Shown here piece after piece: positions 43,093-51,589 of a stretch of 64,000 nucleotides of DNA. The stretch spans positions 62,001 to 126,000 of the forward strand of contig NZ_CAADHL010000002.1 of NCBI RefSeq assembly GCF_900699045.1. The letters run 5' to 3'. The notes under the pieces were generated by a model. That model was not told where the DNA came from. It saw only the letters and a list, made by a program, of their open reading frames with translations, and made no database searches. A program made the translations under genes and the position numbers. The stretch comes from Candidatus Williamhamiltonella defendens. GTDB lineage: Bacteria; Pseudomonadota; Gammaproteobacteria; Enterobacterales; Enterobacteriaceae. The number at the start of each line of letters is the position of its first letter. The first letter of the stretch is position 1.

Positions 43093-43848
43093 ATGTCTAT
43101 CACGGCAAATCGCTTATACCGTGACAGTTTTAATTTTTTGCGAAATGAATTATTCACGATTGTATTGCTGACATTATTCGCTGCATTAACAACCGTCATG
43201 ATTAATTATTCATTATTACCCACCCAGGAACAACTGAACATTTTAGAAACCACAAAAAACCAGATTGACGCTCACAATATAGGGATTAAACAGATCATCT
43301 CTCAGATGAGCCCTGAGCAGCAAATGGCAATACTGAAAATATCCGCTTGCGAGATTTTTTCAATACTCTTGGGTCATGTTCTTTTAATAGGAGGGATGTT
43401 AAGTATCATGATAGAGATATCAAACAATCGCCCTGTCAGATTTTTGAAAACTCTGTCTATTTTCTTACCTGTACTGCCTAAGTTATTTTTATTAGTTTTT
43501 ATTTGTACGTTATTAATCCAATTTGGACTAGCCGCTTTTATTGTTCCTGGTATTATGATCGCACTGAGCGTTTCGTTCTCTCCTATTATTCTTATTAATG
43601 AAAAAGTAGGGATTTTTTCGGCAATAAACCGCAGCAGTAAAATGGCATTTACTCATTCTCGTCTCATTATTCCAGCGATGTTGCTGTGGGGGAGCAGCAA
43701 ACTCTTGCTGTTGCTGTTTCTTTCAATCAATCAAATTAATATTTCTTCTCACAATACGATGATACTAATATTTAACGCTGTGAATTATTTTTTATTGGCA
43801 TTCTTACTGGTTTATTTATTTCGTTTATATATGTTATTGCGGGCATAA
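43093..43848 (+). CDS. yciC: UPF0259 membrane protein YciC
   Basis: The 251-residue integral membrane protein follows Yci[30 protein letters not shown] at the start, [11 protein letters not shown], then five or six hydrophobic segments including [36 protein letters not shown] and the C-terminal FRLYMLLRA. Function is unknown. yciB starts two bases after the stop, so they form an operon. yciC-yciB-tonB is the E. coli neighbourhood. TAGGAG precedes the ATG. Confidence 0.92.
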   Translation: MSITANRLYRDSFNFLRNELFTIVLLTLFAALTTVMINYSLLPTQEQLNILETTKNQIDAHNIGIKQIISQMSPEQQMAILKISACEIFSILLGHVLLIGGMLSIMIEISNNRPVRFLKTLSIFLPVLPKLFLLVFICTLLIQFGLAAFIVPGIMIALSVSFSPIILINEKVGIFSAINRSSKMAFTHSRLIIPAMLLWGSSKLLLLLFLSINQINISSHNTMILIFNAVNYFLLAFLLVYLFRLYMLLRA

Positions 43849-43849
43849 A

Positions 43850-44407
43850 ATGAAAACGATTTTAGATTTGATCCCATTAATCATATTTTTTATTTTTTAT
43901 AAAACATATGACATTTTTATTGCTTCCGGTGCATTGATTTTTTCTAGTCTTTTTATTTTGGCTCTAGTTTGGATAAAATATCGAAAAATAGAAACTATGA
44001 TGCTTGTTAGTACAATTATTGTAGTGGTATTGAGCAGCATGACATTAATTTTTCACAGTGATATTTTTATTAAGTGGAAAGTGACCATCATTTATTTCTT
44101 ATTCTCTGCGGCTTTACTAATCGGCGATTGGATATTTAAAAAAACGTTAATACAACGCTTTTTAGGTAAGGAATTGAGTTTACCTGATCACATTTGGTCA
44201 AGAATGAACTTGTATTGGGCACTCTTTTTTTTAATCTGTGGTATCACTAATATTTATATTGCATTTTGGTTTCCGCTATCAATTTGGGTTAATTTCAAAG
44301 TGTTTGGTTTGACCGCGGCCACTTTTTTGTTCACTTTGTTGACGGTTGGTTATATTTATCGCTACCTCGCTCAAACTGATAAAAAAAATGATATGAAAAG
44401 CCACTGA
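43850..44407 (+). CDS. yciB: Inner-membrane septation protein YciB (IspZ family)
   Basis: YciB interacts with elongation and division proteins and affects envelope and septum formation. The 185 residues (E. coli 179) have five membrane helices, the N-terminal [44 protein letters not shown] and [25 protein letters not shown]. They end with [20 protein letters not shown]. It overlaps a terminator hairpin at its stop codon. Confidence 0.94.
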   Translation: MKTILDLIPLIIFFIFYKTYDIFIASGALIFSSLFILALVWIKYRKIETMMLVSTIIVVVLSSMTLIFHSDIFIKWKVTIIYFLFSAALLIGDWIFKKTLIQRFLGKELSLPDHIWSRMNLYWALFFLICGITNIYIAFWFPLSIWVNFKVFGLTAATFLFTLLTVGYIYRYLAQTDKKNDMKSH

Positions 44408-44417
44408 AAAGTGGCTT
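44398..44417. terminator. Bidirectional terminator between yciB and tonB
   Basis: AAGCCACT and AGTGGCTT enclose a GAAA loop. The hairpin overlaps the yciB stop. On the minus strand it is followed by TTTT, so it can end the convergent tonB transcript; on the plus strand the T tract is weaker. Confidence 0.7.
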
Positions 44418-44455
44418 GAGAGTTTTAGAAAATCCCCCATTTATTCTACTGGCAT

Positions 44456-45166
44456 TTAATTATTGTCGATCTTAAAAATAATCACTGTCACGCAGTCTTT
44501 AAAGGGATTCGCTTGAAATTTCCACTTTTTCATCGCTGTTTTTACGTTGCGTTCAAAAATATGAGGGGGATCAGATTCTAGTAGACGTATATTTTTTACC
44601 CTACCTTGATCATCAATGTCATATTGCACCTTCACTTTTCCCTCAATCCTGAAAGCCAAAGCTCGCGCAGGATAAACAGGTTTCACTTTTTTAAACGATC
44701 CCGGCTCTGTATTTACTTCTATAGTAGAAGAGGAAGCCGTGTAGTTGGATTCAATAACATCAACTTCTCTTTTTTGAATTGGTTGAGTCAAAAAATCGGG
44801 ATCGGAAGAGGTTTCGTTTTTGATCACCGGCATTTTGTTTGGGACGAATTTTTTAGAGGGGTGTTTTTTGGTTTTTTTTATCGGGCTATATTTATTTTTT
44901 TTAATCGGTAATGAGGGCAGTTCAGCATAATCAATAAGATTCGCTGGTGTTGTAAATTGTTGAGAGTGCTGTTTGATAAAAGAGGGCTTTAAAAAAGAAG
45001 AGCTATGATAGTTCATGTGTACTTTTAAAGATGAAGGCGCTAAATTTTTGGGTGGGATCTCAATAAAAAAATGTAAAAGCATAAAGATCAAAAAAAGATG
45101 CAACCCTAAAGAAAATAAAAAAGGCCAAGCTTTTAAAAAAGGCCACTGCAAATTTTGATTTGACAT
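44456..45166 (-). CDS. tonB: Energy-transducing protein TonB
   Basis: TonB couples the proton-motive force (via ExbB/ExbD) to outer-membrane receptors for iron carriers and cobalamin. The 236 residues have one N-terminal membrane anchor (about residues 13-35, LFSLGLHLFLIFMLLHFFI) and a lysine/serine-rich periplasmic linker. The C-terminal domain reads VKPVYPARALAFRIEGKVKVQYDIDDQGRVKNIRLLES...FERNVKTAMKKWKFQ. The linker lacks the long Glu-Pro/Lys-Pro repeats of E. coli TonB. Position beside yciB is conserved. Confidence 0.92.
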   Translation of the reverse strand: MSNQNLQWPFLKAWPFLFSLGLHLFLIFMLLHFFIEIPPKNLAPSSLKVHMNYHSSSFLKPSFIKQHSQQFTTPANLIDYAELPSLPIKKNKYSPIKKTKKHPSKKFVPNKMPVIKNETSSDPDFLTQPIQKREVDVIESNYTASSSTIEVNTEPGSFKKVKPVYPARALAFRIEGKVKVQYDIDDQGRVKNIRLLESDPPHIFERNVKTAMKKWKFQANPFKDCVTVIIFKIDNN

Positions 45167-45197
45167 TCTTTATGGTAAATTTTTAATAAATGATAAA

Positions 45198-45219
45198 AAA
45201 GCCACCGGAAGGTGGCTTT
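45198..45219 (-). terminator. Terminator downstream of the ail-like gene
   Basis: AAAGCCACC and GGTGGCTTT enclose a GGAA loop. On the minus strand TTTTTT follows, giving a classic intrinsic terminator 24 bases after the ail-like stop and before tonB. Its stem shares the core GCCAC/GTGGC with the hairpin after tonB. Confidence 0.7.
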
Positions 45220-45242
45220 ATAAATATAAAAATTTCGATCCA

Positions 45243-45850
45243 CTAAAAACGAGTGCCTAGAGAAATTGCCAAAACACCTCTTTTTTGACCACCGGCCATT
45301 TTAGCATATTCATAGGAAAGATCGGTAACGATATTTGGCAAAGGGTTAAATTGAAATCCTATCATGCCTGCAGGGCTGGTTTTTTTCATATCTGCAGGTT
45401 CAGGATTACCCATTTGTTTAGTAGTGGCGTTTCCGTCTATTTGTATTTTTCTTTTTGAGTAAGCGATGCCTGCTGCAGTATAGACACTCACCCATTTATT
45501 AAAGCGATAGCTCAGCCCTATCAAAAGAGAATAATAATTAAACTTTGATGGATGATCACTTATTATTCCGCTTATATCATTCTTGATAACAGCTCTTTCT
45601 TTTTTCCCTAAATAAGCGAAAGAAGAGATGCTTCCCAGCTGTGGATCTATCTCATAACGATACTTAAGGTTCAACCCTATCGGGTTAACATCTCTATTAA
45701 TTTGGAAGCATTTAGATGTTGTTTTACTGCTTGTTTTATATGAACTCCAAGCGTGACCGCCGGATACAGAAGTGTCTAATTCAGCGTTTACAGATAAAAT
45801 ACCGAACGTTGAGCCTACTACTAATAGGCTATATATTAAAGCTTTTTCAT
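45243..45850 (-). CDS. Ail/OmpX-family outer-membrane protein, frameshifted in the signal peptide
   Basis: The mature part is an eight-stranded Ail/Lom/OmpX beta-barrel: LDTSVSGGHAWSSYK, NPIGLNLKYRYEIDPQLGSISSFAYLGKK, YYSLLIGLSYRFNKWVSVYTAAGIAYSK, GMIGFQFNPLPNIVTDLSYEYAKM and the final strand LAISLGTRF. Family members serve in adhesion and serum resistance. The natural start is ATG at 45850 with AGGA seven bases upstream, but an A5 run right after it is one A short. With A6 the reading MKKALIYSLLVVGSTFGILSVNA is a perfect signal peptide (202 residues in all). As it stands the open frame extends back to 45968 instead, without a plausible signal start. Confidence 0.8.
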
Positions 45851-46135
45851 AAAAGCATCCTATTTGTTTTGTATAAAAATATTTTATTGCCAATAGAAAG
45901 ACAAAAATAAAAAACACAGATAAGATTGCTACTTTATATTGTATAAGATAAAGATTATTTATGTACATGATAAAATTTTTAACAGCTTTATATTAGATTT
46001 TATCTAATTTTGTTTTATTAAATTCACTTACTTTGGGTAGAAACATCCGTCAATTTTGGTGTTAAGATTCTTTACCTAAGGATTTTTAATCAGGTAACTT
46101 TATAGAATAGATAGTATGATAAAAAGTTGGCTGAA

Positions 46136-46401
46136 TTAAAAATAAATGCCTAAAAAAATTGCCGTCATACCTTTTTTATTGCCATTAAACATTTAAGTTT
46201 AATCATAAAAAATTAACAACGATATTTAACATGAACCCCTTCAGAATTAATATCTTTCTTAAATTCAAGGTTGAACTCTTTTTTATTAATTCCACATTAA
46301 TTTTAATGTGTCACCGACATATAAATTATGTACTAATTCAGCATTTGCAGATGAAATACAGAGAATGATGTTTAAAATATTATTTATGTCATTAATTTAC
46401 T
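46136..46401 (-). pseudogene. Remnant of a second Ail/OmpX-like gene
   Basis: Minus-strand fragments [28 protein letters not shown] (signal-peptide end and first strand), FNLEFKKDINSEGVHVKYR and a final strand MTAIFLGIYF at the stop parallel the neighbouring ail-like protein (DVNPIGLNLKYRY and LAISLGTRF). Most of the central barrel is deleted and several stops intervene. It probably arose as a tandem duplicate and then decayed. Confidence 0.55.
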
Positions 46402-46447
46402 CACTTATTTTGATAAATGCAAAAAACAAAAGGATTGTAATTTATTT

Positions 46448-47914
46448 ATGAACACATTTTACACCTTTATCAGCTCGATTGTGTTATTTGGATATTGGCT
46501 ACTGATTGCAGGGATCACATTACGTATTTTAATTAAACGACGAGGCGTTCCCTCTGCTATGGCTTGGTTATTGGTGATCTATATTTTTCCTTTAGTCGGC
46601 ATTATGGCTTATCTCTCTTTTGGTGAACTTAATTTAGGTAAGGCTCGGGCACTCAGAGCAAAAGCTTTATGGCCATTAACAACAAACGCATTAAATCAAT
46701 CAAAAGACGCCAGACAGCTTTTTTTTCCTTCACATAGTGCTGTCTCAGAGCCTTTATTTAAGCTCTGTGAACTTCGTCAAGGAATCGGTGCGATGAAGGC
46801 GCATAAATTAGAGCTACTCACTACTAATGAGCAAACGTTAAAAAGATTGATCAGAGATATTAAACAGGCTCGATATGATATAAAGATGGTTTTTTATATC
46901 TGGCAAGTAGGGGGATGGGTAGATGAGATTGCCGAAGCATTAATGGCAGCAGCACGTCGAGGTGTTAACTGCCGTCTCATGCTCGATTCTGCAGGAAGTC
47001 GAGCTTTTTTTCGTAGCCAGTATCCCACAATGATGTTGAATGCAGGTATTCACCTTGTCGAAGCTTTAAAAGTGAATGTATTACGTATGTTTTTTCGTCG
47101 TATGGATTTAAGACAACATCGAAAAATTGTGCTGATTGATAACTACATTGTATACACAGGCAGTATGAATATGGTCGATACTTCTCATCATACTAATAAA
47201 AAAAACAAGGTGGGTCCTTGGATTGATCTGATGACTCGAATGGAGGGTTCTATAGCGACTGCTATCGGAATGGTTTATGCTTGCGACTGGCAAATGGAAA
47301 CCAGTAAACACATTTTATCTGAATTTTCACCTCACAAAATTGCTCTTAAAGAGCATGATAAAGCAGCAGGCCCTCTTCAGGTGATTGCCTCTGGGCCAGG
47401 ATTTCCTGAAGACATTATCCATCAAGCGCTGTTAACGGCAGTGTATTCTGCACGTGAACAACTAATTATGACGACGCCTTATTTTGTCCCGAGTGAAGAC
47501 TTGCTGCATGCTATTTGTACGGCTTCTCAAAGGGGAGTGGAGGTGATCATTATTCTTCCCTATCTTAGCAATTCTATGATAGTAAGTTGGGCAAGTCGCG
47601 CATTTTTTGCTGACTTATTAAAATCCAAAGTTAAAATTTATCAATTTCAAGGAGGAATGCTACATAGTAAAAGTGTTTTAGTAGATAAACAGCTAAGCTT
47701 AATTGGAACCGTGAATCTCGATATGCGAAGTTTATGGCTTAATTTTGAAATTACTGTTGCGATAGATGATTGGGATTTTGGAGAAAATTTGGCCTGCCTG
47801 CAAAATTATTATGTGAAAAATTCTATTCTTTTAGATAAAGATCAGTGGGAAAAACGATCTGTATGGCAGAGCATCATTGCGCGATTGTTTTATTTTTTTA
47901 GCCCCTTTTTATAA
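46448..47914 (+). CDS. clsA: Cardiolipin synthase A
   Basis: ClsA condenses two phosphatidylglycerols to cardiolipin in the inner membrane. The 488 residues (E. coli 486) have two N-terminal membrane helices (about 6-28 and 38-58). Two phospholipase D HKD motifs follow: [18 protein letters not shown] (His224, Lys226, Asp231) and [20 protein letters not shown] in the C-terminal half. All catalytic residues are present. The location near tonB is conserved with E. coli. Confidence 0.95.
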   Translation: MNTFYTFISSIVLFGYWLLIAGITLRILIKRRGVPSAMAWLLVIYIFPLVGIMAYLSFGELNLGKARALRAKALWPLTTNALNQSKDARQLFFPSHSAVSEPLFKLCELRQGIGAMKAHKLELLTTNEQTLKRLIRDIKQARYDIKMVFYIWQVGGWVDEIAEALMAAARRGVNCRLMLDSAGSRAFFRSQYPTMMLNAGIHLVEALKVNVLRMFFRRMDLRQHRKIVLIDNYIVYTGSMNMVDTSHHTNKKNKVGPWIDLMTRMEGSIATAIGMVYACDWQMETSKHILSEFSPHKIALKEHDKAAGPLQVIASGPGFPEDIIHQALLTAVYSAREQLIMTTPYFVPSEDLLHAICTASQRGVEVIIILPYLSNSMIVSWASRAFFADLLKSKVKIYQFQGGMLHSKSVLVDKQLSLIGTVNLDMRSLWLNFEITVAIDDWDFGENLACLQNYYVKNSILLDKDQWEKRSVWQSIIARLFYFFSPFL

Positions 47915-48400
47915 AAATAATAAGATTGATAAAATACATAAAAAATCAATCTTCTGATTAAGATGAAAAGTATTTATAAAAATCACGTGTTTATTTTTGT
48001 TATGACTCATATTAGTCTATGCGATTAATTTAACTACTTAAAAAATTAAGTTTAGCTTTTATTAAAAAGCTCCCCAGTAGATTTTTAGTTTTGTTAATTT
48101 AAGTTAAATTAACAAATTTGAGACAATATTTTCTTAATCATATTAAGAAAGAAAAATTAACTTTAAAGAAATATATAAATTTAAAAAACTTATTATTTAA
48201 TAGTAAAATCATGTTTTTATAAAACAACATTTTATTAAAAAGTAAAAATTTGTCTAAAATGAAAGTAAATTTGAAAAATTTTAGCTTTCAAAAGCGTAAA
48301 ACTTTTGCACTGACTTAAAGTTCGCTATTGCAGAAAAGAAAATAGCATTCTATTATTATTTACACACCCTCTAATATTATTTAAATATGAGATTATAACA
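47915..48400. other. AT-rich promoter region of hns
   Basis: These 486 bases between clsA and hns contain no recognisable coding sequence. They are dense in A and T runs with several partial inverted repeats (for example TTAATTTAAGTTAAATTAA near 48095). This is the type of DNA H-NS itself binds, so autoregulation here is plausible but inferred. Confidence 0.5.
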
Positions 48401-48823
48401 ATGAGTGAAGCTTTAAAAATTCTTAATAATATACGTATGTTGCGTGCTCAAGCCCGTGAATGTAGTCTTGAAACATTAGAAGAAATGCTTGAAAAATTGA
48501 TGGCTGTAGTTAACGACCGCAAACAAGAAGAAAATAAGGCTAAAAAGGATAAAGAAGAATATAAACGTAAATTAGAAAAAATGAAGGCGATTTTAGTTGA
48601 AGAGGGTATTGACCCTAACGAATTATTGAAAATAAGTACTTCTAATAAGGTAACATCTAAAATAAAACGCGCTATTCGCCCTGCGAAATATCAATATCTT
48701 GACGAAAATGGTGAAAAAAAGACTTGGACAGGTCAAGGTCGTACTCCTGCGTTAATTAAAAAAGCGATTGAAGAAAAGAAACAATCATTAAAAGACTTCT
48801 TATTAAAAGACGGATTATCATAA
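48401..48823 (+). CDS. hns: Nucleoid-structuring protein H-NS
   Basis: H-NS binds AT-rich DNA and silences foreign and stress genes. The 140 residues (E. coli 137) start [21 protein letters not shown], have a charged oligomerisation coiled coil to about residue 80, and a C-terminal DNA-binding domain [26 protein letters not shown] with the AT-hook-like QGR motif at about 111-113. The linker is lysine-rich. It is interesting in a genome that is itself AT-rich. Two terminator hairpins follow. Confidence 0.96.
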   Translation: MSEALKILNNIRMLRAQARECSLETLEEMLEKLMAVVNDRKQEENKAKKDKEEYKRKLEKMKAILVEEGIDPNELLKISTSNKVTSKIKRAIRPAKYQYLDENGEKKTWTGQGRTPALIKKAIEEKKQSLKDFLLKDGLS

Positions 48824-48870
48824 TGGATTTTATCCATGATAATCATCAAGATTAATTAGGTATTATTAAA

Positions 48871-48897
48871 AATACTCTCTTATTTCTAGAGGGTATT
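48871..48897 (+). terminator. Intrinsic terminator of hns
   Basis: AATACTCTCT and AGAGGGTATT (one G-T pair) enclose a 7-base loop and are followed by TTA. It lies 48 bases after the hns stop. Confidence 0.65.
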
Positions 48898-48899
48898 TT

Positions 48900-48923
48900 A
48901 TACTCTTAAAAAGAGTATTTTTC
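48900..48923 (+). terminator. Second, back-up terminator of hns
   Basis: ATACTC and GAGTAT enclose TTAAAAA and are followed by TTTTTCT, immediately downstream of the first hairpin. Its stem repeats the ATACTC core of the first. Confidence 0.55.
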
Positions 48924-49064
48924 TCTAAGGCGAAATTTAAAAAAATTTATTAATATATTTAAATAATTTAATCATATAAGTTGGGATTTTTTTATTTTCA
49001 TTCAATTTTTCCTAAATAAGTCCATAAATTTTAATATCAAGTAAATTCAGGATCTAAATAATTC

Positions 49065-49912
49065 ATGTTTAAAAAAAAAGAGAAACAAAAGTACTACAAA
49101 CCATTTGCCATGATTCAAAAGGGTTAATTGCTAAAATTACGCATATTTGTTATGAACATAAACTCAATATTGTTCAAAACAGTGAATTTGTAGATCATCT
49201 CACTGGTCGTTTTTTTATGAGGACAGAGCTTGAAGGGATCTTCGATAATGTGGCTTTATTAACTAATTTAGAAAAAACATTACCTATAGGTATGCTTCAA
49301 AAATTATATACTATTCGTCGGCAACGTATTATGGTTTTAGTGACAAAAGAAGCACATTGTTTAGGTGATCTTTTAATCAAAACCGCTTATGGTGATCTGG
49401 ATGCAGAAATTGTGGCAGTCATTAGTAATCACAATGAACTTAGAAATTTAACGGAGCGTTTTGATCTGCCTTATCATTTTATTAGCCACAAGGCGTTAAG
49501 TCGTGAACAACATGAGCATAAATTGATTACTCAAATAGATCACTATCATCCGGATTATATTGTATTAGCAAAATATATGAGAGTTCTCACTCCTACCTTT
49601 GTCACGCATTATCCTCATCGAATTATCAATATACACCATTCATTTTTACCTGCATTTATCGGGGCTCGTCCCTACCATCAGGCATATAAACGAGGGGTTA
49701 AAATTATTGGCGCTACGGCACATTATGTAAATCACTGTTTAGATGAAGGTCCTATTATCATGCAGGATGTGATTAATGTAGATCATTCCTATACAGCTGA
49801 AAATATGATGCTCGCGGGGCGCGATGTAGAAAAAAATGTATTAAGCAGGGCTTTATCTTTAGTATTAACTCAACGAGTTTTTGTTTATGGCAATCGTACT
49901 ATTATTTTATAA
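49065..49912 (+). CDS. purU: Formyltetrahydrofolate deformylase PurU, frameshifted in an A9 run
   Basis: PurU hydrolyses 10-formyl-THF to THF and formate. From 49217 the frame is intact (MRTELEGIFDN...) with the formyltransferase-like domain INIHHSFLPAFIGARPYHQAY and DEGPIIMQDV, to the end FVYGNRTIIL. The upstream ACT domain is also preserved in the same frame: KVLQTICHDSKGLIAKITHICYEHKLNIVQNSEFVDHLTGRFF. It is separated from the ATG at 49065 only by a run of nine A at 49071-49079. With ten A the gene reads MFKKKRETKVLQT and is full length (E. coli 280). Otherwise only a 231-residue N-truncated form can start at 49217. Confidence 0.88.
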
Positions 49913-50006
49913 TGTTAAGTGATTTTTATGAACATGCCCCAGTAAACTTAAAGTGTACCTTCTATAATCTATGGGTATTTTTTGATTAACTGATGAAGGA
50001 ACGAAT

Positions 50007-50503
50007 ATGGCAAGTATATTGATAATCAATGATCATCCTGTCGATCGATTAGCGATTAGCATGTTATGAGAAAAAGAAAACTACACTACAGCAGGTAAAA
50101 TAATTCAATCCAGATTTAATTTTAGGTTGATATTAATATCCATTCTCTCAATGGCATTGATCTCGTGCTCTGCTTACGTCATCAAGAGTATAAAGGCGGG
50201 ATACTTATTCTGGCAGGGAAAGACAAGACTCACTATATCACCCGTTGTAAACAAGCGGGCGCAGCCGGTTTTATTAGCAAACGCAATAATTTGTCTGAGC
50301 TTACAAATACTTTATGCTCTATAGAAGCGGGTTATAGTTTTTTCCTTTGTACGCGCGAAATTTTCTTACAGAAAGTCTTTTCAGATTAAATAGATAGGAT
50401 TCATTAGTTGTCTACGAAAAAATTACAGGTTTTATCCTATTTAAGCAAAGGAATGAAAATACTCGACATTGCAGCACAAATAACGCCTTTTAATTTTTCT
50501 TAA
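50007..50503 (+). pseudogene. Broken NarL/EvgA-type response regulator
   Basis: After GAAGGA the frame begins MASILIINDHPVDRLAISML and hits TGA at 50067. Further on, in shifting frames, come NGIDLVLCLRHQEYKGGILILAGKD, CKQAGAAGFISKRNNLSELTNTL (receiver alpha-5 region with the conserved Lys) and a LuxR-type helix-turn-helix start LSTKKLQVLSYLSKGMKILDIAAQI. It then ends early at TAA 50501. The receiver phosphorylation site region (near 50120) and half of the DNA-binding domain are gone. EvgA, BvgA and FimZ are the closest types I can name. Confidence 0.7.
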
Positions 50504-50523
50504 AAGGTAATATACAGAATAAA

Positions 50524-51564
50524 ATGTTTAAAAATCAAACGATTAAAAAATCTCAAATAAAAGAAAGAATCGCAACTCAGCCCGATTTGACTCCAAAATA
50601 TTCCCCTCACCGCTTTTGCGTTGCGCCCATGTTCGATTGGACCGATCGCCATTGCCGCTATTTTCATCGTTTATTAACAAAAAACGCCCTTCTATATACA
50701 GAAATGGTGACTACAGGCGCACTCATTTGTGGTCAAGAAGACTACCTTGACTATAGTGAAGAAGAACAACCTGTTGCATTACAGCTGGGTGGCTATAATC
50801 CGTTTGAATTAGCTCAGTGCACACAATTAGGCGAACAAAGAGGTTATCAAGAAATTAATTTAAATTTAGGCTGCCCCTCTCCTCGAGTCAAACAAGGCGC
50901 CTTCGGAGCAGCCTTGATGCAAGATATTGAACAAGTTTGTGTTTGTTTGAAAGCGATGTGTGACGTATCCTCAATTCCCGTGACCATCAAAATCCGTATT
51001 GGTGTAGATGAGCATGATAGCTATGAATTTTTGTCTCAATTTATAGAAAAGATTTCACGTGAAATTAATACTGTGATTATTCATGCGCGAAAAGCTTTGC
51101 TGTCTGGATTGAGTCCAAAAGAAAATAGAGAAATACCCCCATTAGACTATCCTCGGGTTTATCAGTTAAAAAAAGATTTTCCAGAGTTAAATATTGTGAT
51201 TAATGGTGGGATCTCTACACTAGAAGAAGCGAAACAACATCTGCAATATGTAGAAGGTGTGATGATTGGCCGAGCCGCTTATCAAAACCCAACCCTTTTA
51301 ACTCAGGTTGACTCTGAGCTTTTTAATGCACAAGACCCTCTAAGCGATATTACCGCTTTAATCAAAGCATTTTATCCATATATTGAACAAGAATTATCTC
51401 GTGGCACTTTTTTTAACCATCTGATTCGACCTATGTTAGGCTTATTTCAAGGGTGTGCAGGTGCTAGACAATGGCGTCGTTATCTCAGCGAACATGCTTA
51501 TCAATCAGGAGCAGATGTGTCTGTGATTGACAGAGCGTTATCTTTTGTGACACCCCATGATTAG
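50524..51564 (+). CDS. dusA: tRNA-dihydrouridine(20/20a) synthase DusA
   Basis: DusA reduces uridine 20/20a in the D loop of tRNAs with NADPH and FMN. The 346 residues (E. coli 345) show [35 protein letters not shown] and the catalytic Cys in [43 protein letters not shown] and [10 protein letters not shown] follow. The N-terminus before residue 29 is variable in the family. It follows the broken regulator by 20 bases. Confidence 0.95.
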   Translation: MFKNQTIKKSQIKERIATQPDLTPKYSPHRFCVAPMFDWTDRHCRYFHRLLTKNALLYTEMVTTGALICGQEDYLDYSEEEQPVALQLGGYNPFELAQCTQLGEQRGYQEINLNLGCPSPRVKQGAFGAALMQDIEQVCVCLKAMCDVSSIPVTIKIRIGVDEHDSYEFLSQFIEKISREINTVIIHARKALLSGLSPKENREIPPLDYPRVYQLKKDFPELNIVINGGISTLEEAKQHLQYVEGVMIGRAAYQNPTLLTQVDSELFNAQDPLSDITALIKAFYPYIEQELSRGTFFNHLIRPMLGLFQGCAGARQWRRYLSEHAYQSGADVSVIDRALSFVTPHD

Positions 51565-51589
51565 CACTCTTTTAAAAAAGACTTAGAGT

